A DNA stretch of 64,000 bases from Typhlomys cinereus (lineage: Eukaryota; Chordata; Mammalia; Rodentia; Platacanthomyidae): positions 186,001 to 250,000 of the forward strand of contig JALPQD010000408.1 of NCBI GenBank assembly GCA_023101885.1, read 5' to 3'. Of the stretch, positions 1 through 12,172 are shown piece after piece. The notes beneath the pieces are model-generated. The model saw only the letters and a program-made list of their open reading frames with translations. It was not told the DNA's origin and ran no database searches. Positions within the stretch are counted from its first letter, which is position 1. Each line of letters starts with the position of its first letter. The position numbers and the translations under genes were made by a program.

Positions 1-261
1 AAATGATAAATTTAGGTATATCAGTTGGAAAGCCAACGATGACAGGTCTGGACACTGCATAAGAAAAAATCCCTAAGAGAAAGCAGCAGGAGACATTAGT
101 TATGAGGAACAAACTATGTGGACAATGTCATTTTTTAAAAAAATGTAATGCTATAACTTTGTTTATTTGTTTAAAATTCTCCCCCCTTTTCCTTCCTTTC
201 CTCCTTCTCTTTACTTTTCAAAACTCAATATACAGATTTTGAGGGGGAATTGTGGACAGCT

Positions 262-450
262 AGGCACTTAGGTCAGCCGTAGAGTGCTTGCTTAGCATGT
301 ACAGAGTCCTGGGTTCTTTCCCCAGCACCATAAAAATCAGGTCTGTAATCCCAGAAGGATCAGAAGTTCAAAGTCATCCTCTGCTACCTAGTGAGCTCAA
401 GGCTAGCCTGGGAAACATGAGACCCCATTATAAACAAATAAAGTTCTGCT
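262..450 (+). repeat. ID/B1 composite (B4-type) SINE
   Basis: An ID-like head (gtagagtgcttgcttagcat, then a B-box-like ggttc segment) is followed by a B1-like body (tctgtaatcccagaaggatc, later gctagcctgggaaacatgag). This head-plus-body order is that of rodent B4-type elements. It is diverged and lies in an intron of the minus-strand gene. Confidence 0.6.
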
Positions 451-519
451 TTCAACACAAGCTCTTTCACTTGCTTACTGTGTGATCTTGTGCAAGTTAA
501 CTTTCATTCAGTTTTGAAG

Positions 520-568
<49 letters not shown>

Positions 569-806
569 GTATGCATTAGAGCGCACTGTGTGTGCCTGTG
601 GAGATCCAAGGGTGACTTTGGGAATCACCTAGGATTGCTCTACTTCTTTTTTTGCTCTAAGATTTCCCAGGCTCCGCCTTCCAGAACTGGAAGTGCAGGC
701 TGCCGCCATTTCTACTTGGTGTTTGTACCTGGGATCTGGGATCAGAACTCAGGTTCTTCTGCTTTTTGAGACAAGAGTCTTAACCCTTGAGCCATCTCTC
801 TAGTCC
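520..806 (-). repeat. B2-superfamily SINE (older type) with (TG)n tail
   Basis: The copy is antisense. A (TG)n array at 521-566 is the complement of the CA-rich tail. The body follows (gtgcctgtggagatccaagg, tttcccaggctccgccttcc), and the tRNA-like head is at the right (cttgagccatctctctagtc). The same order recurs at 28592-28893, 43572-43825 and 44520-44775. Confidence 0.75.
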
Positions 807-1105
807 ACAGCCTCAGTGTTCCCCTTTACAACAGATATCAGCACTGCCCTTGTCAACTCCTAGACCCCTGGGTCACAGAACCCTTAACCCACAAATTCAA
901 GCGCCCCCAAATGCTGTCCTAAGCAGGCAGGCATTTCTCTCGTCCCTGACCTGCACTCCCTCAGAGTCCTATAAAAGATTAAGTCCTCCCTGGTCTGTCT
1001 GTATAGCTCTCTAACCCTGGTAGATGTGTCGCCCCTCTCGGTGGTATTCTAGCTGAATAAAACTGTTGATATTATCTTCCTTTCTGTTGTCTCTCTTTGA
1101 ATTGT
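807..1105 (+). mobile_element. LTR-like fragment (candidate)
   Basis: A TATA-like box (ctataaaaga, about 969) is followed some 75 bases later by a polyadenylation signal (gctgaataaaac, about 1053) and a T/C-rich stretch. That spacing resembles the U3-R part of a retroviral LTR. No primer-binding site, internal region or second LTR is seen. It may be a solitary, truncated LTR or a coincidence. Confidence 0.3.
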
Positions 1106-1602
1106 CCTGTTCAAACCGGGAAACCTAAGAGCTTTTGCTATGTAATGAAGGCTACAATATACCTACTTTGCAGGGCTGTGAGCTGTAAGAGTAGCATTGG
1201 TTTGGAGCACTGTATGTGTTTAATAAATAGTAGCCACTGTCACTCAGGTCCTCTGTTGGATTTGTGCTCGACTAGGCAAGCACTAGCCTTAACACAAAGT
1301 CTAAAGACTTCTGGTAACTTAAAAGCATTTTTAAACAAGAATCTGAATTCTGTTTCTTATCAAGTAATTTTTAAAAAGTGTAATTGCTTTGGATCTGCTC
1401 AGCGTTTTACACTTAGCTGGTGAAATACAGACAAACTAGGACAGGTTAAGTACTGAGATGCAGTGTGAAGGTGTCCCTGAGAAACCTTTGTTGCAATAGG
1501 AAAGGCTCCCTCAATCTAAGAGAAACAAATCATCATTGGGAAATGGAAAATAAAAATATTGAAAGCATCAGAGGACCTTGGTACAAAGGAGTGCCAGCGT
1601 AC
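1106..1602. other. Intron sequence, nothing recognised
   Basis: This stretch lies downstream of the donor at 1602 of the minus-strand gene. Its open frames are short, lack splice-site support and are treated as chance. Confidence 0.5.
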
Positions 1603-1778
1603 CGCAAGGTTAAGTGCATTTCTCCCATATATTTGGCAGTTTATGATGGCCAGCGAGGTCATCATTTGTATTGTTTCGTAGCGTGTGGCTGCAATGGTCT
1701 TAAAACCTTCACCACGTAAAACATGTGCATCAGGATCCAGTAGTCTTCTGGATCTAATCACAGTTGAAGGAGCCTTTC
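1603..1778 (-). CDS. LRRC63: LRRC63-like gene, coding exon 4 of those visible
   Basis: On the minus strand an acceptor (gcttatttag) precedes the exon. It reads 2 bases completing a Gly codon, then 58 codons, and ends in phase 0 before a gtacgc donor, which is usable but weaker than consensus. The peptide includes TVIRSRRLLDPDAHVL and ends with IINCQIYGRNALNLA. The GRNALNL stretch is what I remember just before the leucine-rich repeats of LRRC63, a little-studied repeat protein; this match is from memory, not a search. These are residues 289-347 of the chain starting at 12693. The repeats themselves would be in exons left of base 1, so the gene is partial here. Confidence 0.65.
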
Positions 1779-2347
1779 CTAAATAAGCAAAGAGAACAAA
1801 ACACAAAGTTAAGTCTGATTTAGAGAAAAAAAACAGATCTTTAAGATACTATGAGAAAGAGTTACCCAAGGGGCTGGTGGCTATACACATTCTCTGCAGT
1901 CCATTCCCACATCCTTCCTCCACTAGGCCTGGTGGGTCTGCTTGCCAGATAATATGTTATCTTTCCTCAACTAGAGATCATCACTTTGGACTGGGGACGT
2001 GATTCAGCCCTGGAAAAGCTGAAGGTCTTTGTTTATTTCTGTCAGATTAACTAAGACCAAAGCACTAAGAATGGTGTCTGGGGCGTGTTGAGTACTTAGT
2101 TGGCTCTTATGTTACATGTCTATCCGCAGGACTCAGAGTAAGAGTCCTATATTCACAGTGTCATCTGGTTCATAGTCAAAACTGAAGGAATCACTACCAA
2201 GTAAATGGCTTGTTTTAAAATAGGGGGGTGGGGGGAGGAAGAGATGTGTGAATTACTCTCTCACGCACAACACAAAATCACAAATACACTGAAAGATACT
2301 TTTCTCTAAACTTTTCTCTAAACAAATGATATTAACACAGCATTTAC

Positions 2348-2401
2348 CTTCTGGTTGTTTGCGGAGAGCTTCTTCCTTTACTGCTTCTGCTGCAATAGTT
2401 T
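2348..2401 (-). CDS. LRRC63: LRRC63-like gene, coding exon 3 (54 bp)
   Basis: This short exon lies between a good acceptor (ttttatctag) and a donor (gaag then gtaaat) on the minus strand. It has 2 bases, 17 codons and 1 base. It is too short to stand out as an open frame. Its phases match both neighbours exactly: G from the previous exon plus AA gives Glu, and its last G plus GA from the next exon gives Gly. The peptide TIAAEAVKEEALRKQPE is charged and probably helical, a linker between the disordered N-terminal part and the segment before the repeats. The phase match on both sides is strong evidence that the exon is real. Confidence 0.75.
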
Positions 2402-2868
2402 CTAGATAAAAAGAAAAAAAAAAGGTCAACTTTGTATAGTTCGGGAACTTCGTTCAAAGGTGGTGTGACTTTATGTTAAATGCTCATCAGCTAATGACTT
2501 AGGCTGGTTGGAGAGTTGTATGTAACCTTCTAGATACCTCCCAAGTCCCTTCTCATTGCCTCTGCCCCGGGATGAGACCACAGCCCTGCCACCTGCGCTG
2601 TCCTCAGCTCCCATTTGTGCCCATCTGGACAGAGTACCTAGTTTGGCGTTGGCCCATTTTTAAAGTCAGCATTCTTGATATCGCCCCCAAGGCCCAAGCA
2701 TTAAACATAAGCCTAAATGGGGGACGGTTTTGGGGAGGAATTTTTTCTATGCTTCCACCCTAAAAACCCAAGGGGGAAGGGAAGGACGCCATCTGCTTGC
2801 ATCTTTTTCTTTTTTCCTTTATTCTAAAGGGACCCAGCTATGACAGACCGAGTTCTGATTGTATTCAC

Positions 2869-3564
2869 CTATCTTAGCCTGTCTTTCAGGTTTTCTTGGT
2901 AAAGGTGGTGATGGCAGGGAAGCAGCTTCTGGAAGCTTAGCGATGTTCAGCGTCACTGTGCTCGTGATCAAGCTGCGTGGGACACGTTCAGACCACGGTG
3001 CCTCTGGTAATGTGGATGCGCTGCTGGATACGGGACTCAAGGGTGATGTGCTCGCGTCTTTCATAAAGGGAGGGAGCTCGTAAGTATGGACTGGGGGCTC
3101 CGGCTGGGGCTGGGGTTCCGGCTCAGGGGGAAGCTCGGAGGTCTTCAACTTGGGGGCGATCCCTGAGAGAGTGGAGTAAGAGCTGTCGAACTTGGCGGAG
3201 ACAACTACCACGCTGCCGATTTTTTCAAAAGGCATCTTTTCTTTGAGTCTCTCTTTCTTGAACTTCCTTAATCTTTTCCGCTCCTTTCGTCTCCACTTAA
3301 ACAAGCGAAATGAAGCTGAAAGACACGTTGGAAAAAACATGGAGCAAATAGTTGGCTGCGAACTCCGCCAAAAGGCACTCTCTTGAGAGTGAGCGCGCCA
3401 GAGGGTAAGGTCCTGAGATATTTTTTTTGGTAAGGTGTCACTGATAAAAATGTTTCGGATAACGAGAGGTTTCGGGGATGGAAAGACATCTGGTTTGCTT
3501 TTCACTAAAGCTGTTTCAGCTTGAGAAAACGTCACGTGGTGTGGCTCCGTCTCATCCGACGTGA
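2869..3564 (-). CDS. LRRC63: LRRC63-like gene, large coding exon 2 (696 bp)
   Basis: This is the largest exon of the minus-strand gene: 2 bases, 231 codons and 1 base, from an acceptor with a long pyrimidine tract (tctttcttttag) to a donor reading ATAG then gtgaat. It encodes residues 39-270 of the chain. Visible parts are a polar start (TSDETEPHHV), a strongly basic segment at about residues 128-148 (WRRKERKRLRKFKKERLKEK), a Pro/Glu/Gln-rich run at about 182-196, and a Ser/Pro-rich end with LPSPPLPRKPERQA. There is no signal peptide or membrane segment within the spliced frame. The composition suggests a mostly disordered, possibly nucleic-acid- or partner-binding region before C-terminal leucine-rich repeats. 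Function is unknown. The hydrophobic start seen if one reads upstream of 3564 is intron. Confidence 0.75.
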
Positions 3565-3922
3565 CTAAAAGAAAGAAGAGAGAACAACGTAACATGACTT
3601 GTGTATCACAAAGAAACTATTGATAAGGCTTAGCATTCTTAATTTTTCATTACCTACTCACGCCTGTCTGGCTGGTGAGGATAAGATTTGAACAAACGAT
3701 TAGCCGAATAAAAAGGCAAAACTAGATTGAGAAGGGTCAAGGAGCTATTCTTGGAATATCGGAACTCAAAGTTTCAGATGTAAGGAGAGATTTAGAGTAG
3801 TTTTCACTAAAATTCTGGCAATACGAATGGATAAAATGATTTTGATGAAGCTTAGCTCTTTGGTCATTAACTTTCCCTACTTAAATTTTTAAAAAATTTC
3901 TTTTCAATGCCAAAATTTTAAA

Positions 3923-4192
3923 ATTTTTTTTATTATTATTTTATTCAATTGTGTGTGTGCGGTGTGTATGTGTGTATGTAGAACCACGGGCAAATTCAGG
4001 GAACCACCATGGACACCTCCACCTCCTCCTTGTTTACTCTGCCTGGGGATTCACAAGCTCCGCCCTACCAGGACCGGAAACGTAGGCCGCCCCCGCTTCC
4101 GCCTGGCGTCTATACGTGGGGTCTAAGAACCGAACTCAGGACCTTCCGCCTGCAAGGCAGAGGCTTAACCTCTGAGTCACCTCTCCAGCTCC
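3923..4192 (-). repeat. Young B2-superfamily SINE (family A) with target-site duplication
   Basis: An antisense full-length copy. It begins with a T-rich/TTATT tail complement and a (TG)n stretch. The body follows (ccaccatggacacctccacc, gctccgccctaccaggaccg), ending in the complement of the head (gagtcacctctccagctcc). The flanks share ttcaatgcc-aattttaaaa at 3903-3922 and 4193-4212, a near-perfect target-site duplication. The insertion is in the first coding intron of the LRRC63-like gene. Confidence 0.85.
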
Positions 4193-4630
4193 TTCAATGC
4201 CTAATTTTAAAAAAGAAAACAACCTGTGTTCTAGACATAGGAACATTCAGGTATTGATTAGATAGATGTCTGAGTTTATTTCTTCAGCAAGAATTATTCT
4301 CTATCTTAGGGTCAGAAACCCAAAGTCTGCATTCAAGCACTTTACTATATCACAGATTGCCTGTACTCTCCTAAGTAACAAAATGCTAAGTGACATTGAA
4401 ACTAGTTATTTGAGAGAGAGAAAGTGAGAGGGTAGGTGCATACGCATGTCACAAAAATGTGCCTCTATAGGTCAGGGGACAATGTTCAGAAGTTGGGTCT
4501 CTCTTACCACGCCAGTTTTTGGGGATCAAACTCAGATCAACCAGATTTGCCCACATATGCCTTTATTTGCTGAACCATATCACTGGTCCTTAAATGACAT
4601 TTTTCTGTTGCCTCAGCCATATTCAAACGA

Positions 4631-5043
4631 GAAAGTGTTTTAGTTTCTTTTCCTAGTCCTGTGATAAAAATGCCATGACAGAAACAACTTGAGAAAGAAA
4701 GGATTTGTTTTGGTTAATAGTTCCAGGGTTATTGTCCATCAGAATGGGGGGAGCCAAAGTGGCAAGAGTTTGAAGCATCTGGTCACACTCTGTCCATAAT
4801 CAGGAAACAGAGATGAATGTTCTCATGCAGCTCATGGAGTCTATGATCCCACCCCAGGAACAGTGACACCCATAGTGCCATGGCTTTACCCCAATTTACA
4901 CAATATGCCCAGAAACATGCCCCACAAGGATGCCCAGAGGCCAGCCAAACAGATAAATAGATAATCCCTCAAAAGCATCTGGAGACTTTTCTCCCAGATG
5001 ATTCTAGGTCCTATCAAATTGACTATACTGACCATGACAAGAG
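4631..5043 (+). repeat. Medium-length dispersed repeat (family M), copy 1
   Basis: It starts with tttagtttcttttcctagtc and gtgataaaaatgccatgaca and ends with caaattgactatactgacca. Related copies are at 9127-9650 (inverse), 13395-13818, 36297-36730, 38759-39600 and 42290-42715. All are non-coding, about 400-520 bp, with shared ends. The formal family name was not determined. Confidence 0.5.
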
Positions 5044-6199
5044 AAAATAGATTTGCTAAGGTGAAACCTGCAAAGAGTGGTCAAAAGGGTCTTCATCCCT
5101 AGCTTCCCATCTGCTTGCTTACCTGTACATAAAAGATGGTGACAGACTGAGCTGAGTTCAGAGAAAGAATGGAGAGCAGTATTGGGGTGTTTCTTGTTTC
5201 TCCATTCTCCTTTTCTTTTGCTAGCTGGATCAGGCCCTGATAAATTTTTCTACTTCAAACCAACTGAGAGCAATTTACAAAGAACTCCTAGGAGTAGTAT
5301 AAGCTGAAGGGGAAATGAACATCTCTCTGGGCCCTAACCATGTCCTTGAAGCAAAACAAGCTCTGGAAGAGATGGGTGCATATGATGGACAGGAGAAGAA
5401 AAATGTTTGTTTCATGTTTATTTGGAGCTAATCAAAGTTAGCTCATTCAATTGGACGGTAATCAATATCATCACCTTTGTTTCTCCCTTTTTCCTTTAAA
5501 ACTAAACAGGAAAATTCAGCCAGTACTTTGACAAGACTCCAGAATGGAAGTGATTTATCGTAGTTTGACTTCCTCTAGTCTGATTTTGCTTGCTTCCCTT
5601 TATTCTGCAACTTTTTAAGGTCATGTTAACAGATTGTATTTTAGAAGAGTTTAAAATATAGAGAATTAGGCAAGAGTACACAGTTGTATATTATCCTGAT
5701 ATACAGCTTCACCTGTTACCATCTTATATTTATTACAACTAAGGAACTAATGTTCACATGTCATTAAAATCCACAATTTACACACACTAGGGAATGGTCT
5801 TCCTGTTGTATAGTACCACGGATTTTAACAAATCCAGGGCACATGATAGACAAGCATTCTACCACTAAGTTTAATCTACAGCTACTATATAACTATTGTT
5901 TTGAAAATACAACATTGACTTGATTATTGCAGGTTAATTACAATAGAATTTTGAAGTTGGATAAGGTAACCTTCCTATTTCTTTCCTTCTTTTTCACACT
6001 TTACTGTTAAATTACAAATTCTAAATGTGTTGAAATATATATACAAAGTAACTTTCTGGGATTTTCACTGGAGTTGCACAAGTTAGAAAGTTAGAAGAAC
6101 TGACATGTTAATAATACTATCTTCCTATCAGTGAACATAGAATATCTCTCCATATATTTAAATATTGCTTGATTTCTCTCTACACAGTTTTATAGCTTT
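5044..6199. other. Intron, AT-rich, nothing recognised
   Basis: AT-rich intronic sequence of the LRRC63-like gene. I see no splice-supported exon or clear repeat. Part of the right side may belong to the L1 fragment that follows. Confidence 0.4.
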
Positions 6200-7380
6200 C
6201 CTTGTGTAGGTCTTGTTTATTTGACTTATGCCTAAATATTTCAATTTTGGAAACTACTATAAATTACAGTATTTGAAATTTCGAATTCTAGTTGTTCACT
6301 CTTGGTATGTAGGGAAGAAGGCAATTGACTGTTTTATCTTGTATCTCTATATAACCTTCTGTAGTTGCTTTTATTATTATACTTCCAAGAATTATTTTTT
6401 TTTGATTCTTGGATTCCAGTCATGTCATTTTATAATAAAGACAGCTTTACCTTCTTCTCAATCTATACAGTTTATATTTCACTTTTAATACATTACTTAG
6501 AAGTATCCAGGATGATATTGAATAGCAGTGGTATGAAGGGCATACTTGGAAGTTCTTTATATGTCTATTCCTCATCAAGTGGAGGAAGCTTGCTGAAAAT
6601 TTCTTCATGACTGACTCTTGTCTGTATCTATTGATATGATTATATGATTTTTCTTCTTGAGTGATTGATATGACTAAGTTTGTTTTGAATGGTGAAGATG
6701 ATTATGGTGTGTAAGTTATTAAATGCATAGCTGGACTTATTTTGCTAGAATTTTGCATCTATGTTCATGAGATACAGTGATCTGTAGCTTTCTGCATTAG
6801 AAATATGTCTGGTTTTGGTACTTGAAGATGCTATCCACACAGAATGACTTAGGAAGTTTTTCTCCTGCTTCTGTTTTCTAGGAAAGATTACAAACAAATG
6901 ACAGAAAGGAGTATAGATTATATATTATAAATGGTACAATTTTTTCCTTAAATGTTTTGCGTGGACCTAGAGCTGTCACCATGCTACCTTTTTTCTCTTT
7001 GCAATGGTCACGTGATGAGAAGTGACCTTTTAATCATTTTTGACATTGTTTCTCTTTTCCCTTGAGTAATCTGCCCAGTGTTTTAATTTTTTTATTACTA
7101 TTTTTAAAGAACCAGCTTTTGGTTTTATTTCTTTTTTGGGTTAATTACCTTTTTCAATTTTACTTATTTCTAATCTAATTTTTATTTTTCTTTCTTTGTG
7201 TTAACTTTAGATTCTTATTAGTCTTCTTTTTCTACTTTCTCGGGGTTAAATTTTAGATTTATTTTAGATCATTCTTCTTCCAACATGTGCATTCAATACT
7301 AGACATGCCTTGTAAACTTTTCTTTTTTGCTTCTTGCAACAAATTTATTTTTCTTTTAATATCTTAGTGATATCAACTCC
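6200..7380 (-). mobile_element. Decayed antisense L1 fragment
   Basis: The plus strand carries the T/G-rich antisense text typical of L1 ORF2 (atgcctaaatatttcaattt, attgaatagcagtggtatga, ttaaagaaccagcttttggt). All frames contain many stops, so it is an old, inactive copy. Confidence 0.6.
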
Positions 7381-7384
7381 CTCT

Positions 7385-7565
7385 TTTCTTATTCTTCCTC
7401 TTTTTCATACTAGGGGTTGAACCTAGGACCTTTCGTATTAGGCAAGCATATTACCACTGAGTTTTATCCCCAGTCGTCCACCTTTTCATTTTATTTTGAG
7501 ATAGTTCTCACTAAGTTGCCCAGGCTGGCCATTAACTTGCTATGTAGCCCAGGCAGGTCTGACTA
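7385..7565 (-). repeat. B4/ID-B1 type SINE
   Basis: An antisense ID head (aggggttgaacctaggacct, then ccactgagttttatccccag) is followed by an antisense B1 body (ttgcccaggctggccattaa, tatgtagcccaggcaggtct). The copy is diverged. Confidence 0.65.
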
Positions 7566-8129
7566 ACAACAAATATAGGCCATTTTATAATTTTGCTATA
7601 CCAGGCCTGTGATTTCTTTAGTCAAAGTGTTACTTAAGGAGAAATGGATCTAGTTTCATAGTTGTAGAATAAAGTACTTCTTAACTGATGTACAGTCAAG
7701 ATGTCCATTTGGCCTTTACAGAATTCTTTCTCCCCTGACAGGAGGCTCTGTGTTTTGTCAGTCCTCATGGAACATTCATCAGATAGGCTACGTTCTGGAA
7801 CATGACCCAGATATTTCTTTAGAACATTCTCAAACTGAAATGCAAAGAAATAATTGTGATAGAAACAGTTAAGTAAATTGAATATTTAAAAACTTCCAAA
7901 TTTGTTAATATCTAGGCTCCATAGCAAGTTAAAAAGTACCTTAAGCACCTCCAACATTTATCATGTTCCAGCTATACTCTCTAGTAATTTCTGTCCTCAT
8001 TTATCTAATAGAGATATTTGTTACCTGGTCAGTAAAACACACACTGAAATCATAACTTTTATGCTAATTTCCCTTGACTACTCTCAAAACACAGAAGCAA
8101 AAACCCTACTGTGAAATTGGTGGCTTAAA

Positions 8130-8303
8130 ACTAACAATAATTCCACTGGAAGAAATGGGAGTGGGGGGAAAGGAAGGAGAAAAAGGGGGAAGGAGCAAGG
8201 GAGTCTAGGGAGGGATGGAGGGAGGGAGGGGACCGAGGTACCTATTAAGTTTGTATGAGTGGAAAAAATAAATATAGAAATAAAAAACCTAACAATAATT
8301 CTC
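8130..8303 (+). mobile_element. 5'-truncated L1 3' end with target-site duplication
   Basis: A purine-rich block (8160-8235, rich in gggag and aaggagg) and an A-rich tail (8255-8287) lie between two copies of ctaacaataattc, at about 8133-8145 and 8290-8302. A G-rich polypurine tract before the A tail is typical of the 3' UTR of rodent L1. The insert is only about 145 bp, so severely truncated. Confidence 0.6.
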
Positions 8304-9126
8304 TCTCAGTCCAGGAATCTAGAAATCCAAAATCAGTACCATGGAGTCAGAAATAAGGTGTCAGCAGAGCCATGTTCTCCCTAGAACCTTTTTTGGAAAA
8401 ATCTTTTCCTGCCCAGCTGGCTTTTGGTGACGACAGGCAGTTGGCCACACAACCGCAAGCTTCCAGGCTACTGTCTTAGGATCTCTCTGCTACATGCTCA
8501 TACCACCTCTGCTTCTATGCACATTTCATCTCCCTCTAACACAGATGCATGTGAGTCTATTTAGGGTCCATTGGACAACCTAGAATGATCTCTCCATTTC
8601 AAAAATCTTTGACTTCATTGTATCTGGAATTCCACATAACTATTTTTTTCACCATATAACAATTGTGAGCTCTATGAACAAAGACATGTATATCTTTAGG
8701 AGGAGCATTTGTGAGCCTACCACCTCTCTCATCCCTGATTCTTCACACTTAACACATTCAACAAGTCTTTATTCAAATGGCATATGTCATTCCTAGAGCT
8801 TCTATTTTCCCACCTCTTCCCATTTCCTCTTCCAAGACACACATGCAATGAGACATGCTCTTTTTTTCTTTTCTACCATGAGAATCACTGGGAAGTTGGG
8901 TATCATTCTGATTTGTTTACATCTTATCTTTTCTTGAGTCAGAATGAAGAAGGGATGCCATTATAATCTGCTATTTCACAACAGACAGCCACCGCAGAAA
9001 TGACCCGATGCAGCCATATGTCAAATGAGTGCTGGAATCTACACCAGAATTTACATTCCTAGGCTCCTATTCCAGGGCATTCTGTACTGCTCCAGGTGGT
9101 CACAAATTAGTGACTACCCTAACGAT

Positions 9127-9650
9127 ATGGGCAAATGTGATAGTTAGAGTTAATTATCAATTTGATGCTTAGAAGGATGACATCTCAGAGATGTCTTTAG
9201 ATTAAGGTTAGGTTCTGGGCATGTCTTAAGGCATGTAAGGTTATGTTAGTTGATGCAAGAAGATCCAGTCTAAAAGTGAATGGCACCATTCCCTGAACTT
9301 AGAACCCTGGACTGTATAAATCAGACAAAGAAAACTGAATACATTCAAATGTCATTTCCAAGGGAACTGTACAGTTGGTATTCAAGGGAAAATGTTCTGT
9401 GGTCACATCAGTCCTGGGGAGATAGCCAGAGCCCCAGGAGCCTCTGCCTCATCATCGTCCCAAATGGTTCTAAAGCCCAGTGGTAGCTTAGCATAATCAT
9501 AACATTCAAAGCAGCAGTTTCTTCAAGCCCTTGCTGCCTTGACTACTCCCCCTTCCCCCTATGCCTTGAATTGTGAACTCAACCAAACCTTTTTGTCTCC
9601 CTTTGCAGAGTAACTTATCACAGCAATGTAAAAGAAACTAAGACAGCAAG
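9127..9650 (-). repeat. Dispersed repeat family M, copy 2
   Basis: The right end (cttatcacagcaatgtaaaa, gaaactaaga) is the inverse of the start of copy 1, and the left end carries gttaattatcaatttgatgc. It is longer than the other copies and diverged; part may be unrelated sequence. Confidence 0.45.
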
Positions 9651-11190
9651 CAAGAAGTATTATTCCATCTTAACTATGTGATGATTTTTTAATTTATAAC
9701 ATGCTTTTGCACAGGCATTTGATAGTTCATTTCTAATGAGTAAATTAAAAAAATTTACAATAACTTTTTCTTTCTCATTCTCCTGCCATTATCCTAGTCC
9801 ATGTTGAACTCACTTTCCTCTTGGGTTTCAGGTACTTTCTTCCAGTGTTTTCACAGAATTATGAGATGCTCCTCAACTGATGGGACACAGGAATCTATGT
9901 CACTATGTCCCACTTCATCTAACCTTACTGTGTGATAACATTTATTTTCCAGCAAAATCTTTTAGTTTCAGAAATCATTACGGACAACCAAAGGTCACAT
10001 TACTCATTTGTAACTTCTGCCTTCAGCTGATCACACTGTGTAGAACAACTTCTCATGAACCAGTTCCAACAGTTTTCTCTCAAAGTCAACTCTAGCCCTT
10101 ATGCAATTGTCCACCTTTGATGACTACAGTCTGCACTTACCATTCATTCAACATTTAACACCTGCCGCTCGCCAGCTGTACACATAGGCTGGCCACACTT
10201 TACTACCATCAAAGGTTTTATGTTCAGTGTAGGAAAGAGGTGAGTAAACAGGGACAATGAAAAATGAAAAGTGCACAGCAAGAGTCACATCAGGGGACTA
10301 TGGGAGCAGAAGGGAAGGCATTCACTATGTGAAGAGGGAAGAGTTGCTAAGGAAATCTTCCCACTGTTGAATACAACTGTCTTCTTGATTCTATATTTCC
10401 CGGGTTCAGCATGATCTTATTTCTTCTAGCACATATTTCCACTTCCCACTGCCATCACACTGCATGGTCTTCTCTATGATTAGTTGCATTTCTTCTGACT
10501 TTAATGCAAGACTTGTTCCAGCCCTGTTCCTACCCCAGTGCTTCCGTCTGCACCGTCATCTGGACATGCAGAGCACCCTATGCTGCTTTTGTCCCATCAA
10601 CTTTTCATCATTAGTGTCTACTGACAGGCAAGTGTTTACTGAAAGACAAGGTCACTCACATCGTCAGTTCCCCTTGCTATACAGTGTGCACATTTTGTGG
10701 CTATTTCATGGTTTTTATTCAACAGTGTTTTAATATCTGCTTTATAAATTATATTTGAGTTAATTTTTTTCTGTTCATTCACTGAGCAAATATTTCAAAT
10801 GTCTACCATAACCAAAGCACTCTGCCAAGAACCATTGCAGAGTGGAACTGATAACAGCCAATGGGAAAAAAATTATCTAATCCAAAAATGTCAGAAGTGC
10901 CAAGGTTGAGAAATTCTATATTAGAAATCTAGTTCAATCAAAAGCTAAGTAGACAAACTACAACAGAGAAACTGGTAGTGAACAGTACATAGGCAGGACC
11001 GTGGGCAGTATTGTTACTGTTACTGTGATTACAGAACAGGGTGCAAATGTAGGAAGGTAAAGTATGGGAATGCAGGGAAGGAGGATGTAGAAATGAGATG
11101 ACAGCAGTTGCAAAGGACAGTGTAAGAAGGACTTGAAGGTAGCATGGGTATGTTGATTCATGTATAATTCATAGTCATGGCTCAAAAGAC
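9651..11190. other. Intron, nothing recognised
   Basis: No splice-supported exon, SINE or L1 text stands out. The short open frames here have no coding character that I could recognise. Confidence 0.4.
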
Positions 11191-11194
11191 AATA

Positions 11195-11400
11195 AATTTG
11201 GATTAGCTAGATGGTTCAACCGTAAGGCATCTGTATACAAACTTGGGGACCTGAGAACCTAAATTCAGTCTTTGGACCTCACAGTTTCACATGGTAGAAG
11301 GAGAGAACAGATTTCTGAAAGTTGTTCTCTGACCTCCACATGTGAGCTGTGTGCATCTTCTCCCTCTCTCTCTTCCAAATAAACATTAAGATAAATTTAA
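11195..11400 (+). repeat. B2/B3-like SINE, diverged
   Basis: It has the order of a B2-type element: head (ttagctagatggttcaaccg), then cttggggacctgagaaccta, then body (gttctctgacctccacatgt), with a T/C-rich run and an ataaa-type tail. Confidence 0.6.
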
Positions 11401-11455
11401 CATTATAAATCAAATACACAGTATAGTGTTGACACTAAAATAATACAGTCTGGTA

Positions 11456-11489
11456 AAGTAAAGGACATTCATAAGTAAAGGACATTCAT
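11456..11489 (+). repeat. 17-bp tandem duplication
   Basis: The unit aagtaaaggacattcat occurs twice in direct succession without mismatch. Confidence 0.9.
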
Positions 11490-11724
11490 GTAAGGAAGAT
11501 AAATATCATGCTTAATGATAAACAGTGAATAAAGAAATATACAGAAGTAGAGGAGTAAGAACATTGTACAAAGTTCTGTTATAAAAGCAGCTTCTCTTTA
11601 TGGCAGTTATCACAGGCCAATTCCACATTTACTCATATGGTTACCATCTCTATTCCACCTGAAGGAAATAGTGGCGATTAGCAGAGTCTGGGTTTGATTT
11701 CCAATTCCTAGCACTGTGCTGAAT

Positions 11725-11850
11725 GAATACAGTCAATCCTCATCATTCGTAGTTGTTCTGTTCTCTAAAGTCTCAGTAAATACTATGTTTTTCACTTGCT
11801 TCAGTGAAAATACAGGGCTAGAACTTTTCAAGCATCTGCTCTCAACATTC
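11725..11850. repeat. Possible ancient DNA-transposon fragment
   Basis: The text agtcaatcctcatcattcgt followed by a short diverged stretch resembles the ends of old Tigger-type elements as I remember them. There is no coding part. Weak call. Confidence 0.3.
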
Positions 11851-12089
11851 TCATCAGCCAATCAATACAATATGGTGGCAATAAGATTTGTATTTAAATT
11901 ACCTTATTTAAATGTATCAAATATTTATCAGTCCAGCATATATCATTGATTTGTTAACACTGACCTCACAGTCAACAACACTGTATATATAGTTCTAACA
12001 CATGCTATTCTCTGAAAACATAACCTTCTTTGGCTTAGGAACATTAGATAATACTTCAGCATTATGCATATGAAATCACCAGCAAAAAA

Positions 12090-12172
12090 GAAAACATGCA
12101 CATGCACACATGCACACGCGCATATGCACTGCACATGCACACGCACACGCACACGCACACACACACACATAC
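12090..12172 (+). repeat. Imperfect CA-rich microsatellite
   Basis: CA/CG/TG dinucleotide runs (acatgcacacgcgcatatgc and others), becoming a purer (CA)n near 12140-12172. The long open frames here are repeat artefacts. Confidence 0.9.

Noticed and set aside
3565..3595. Hydrophobic N-terminus (MLRCSLFFLL) read as a signal peptide
   Set aside because: It is translated intron: the pyrimidine tract and AG acceptor lie inside it.
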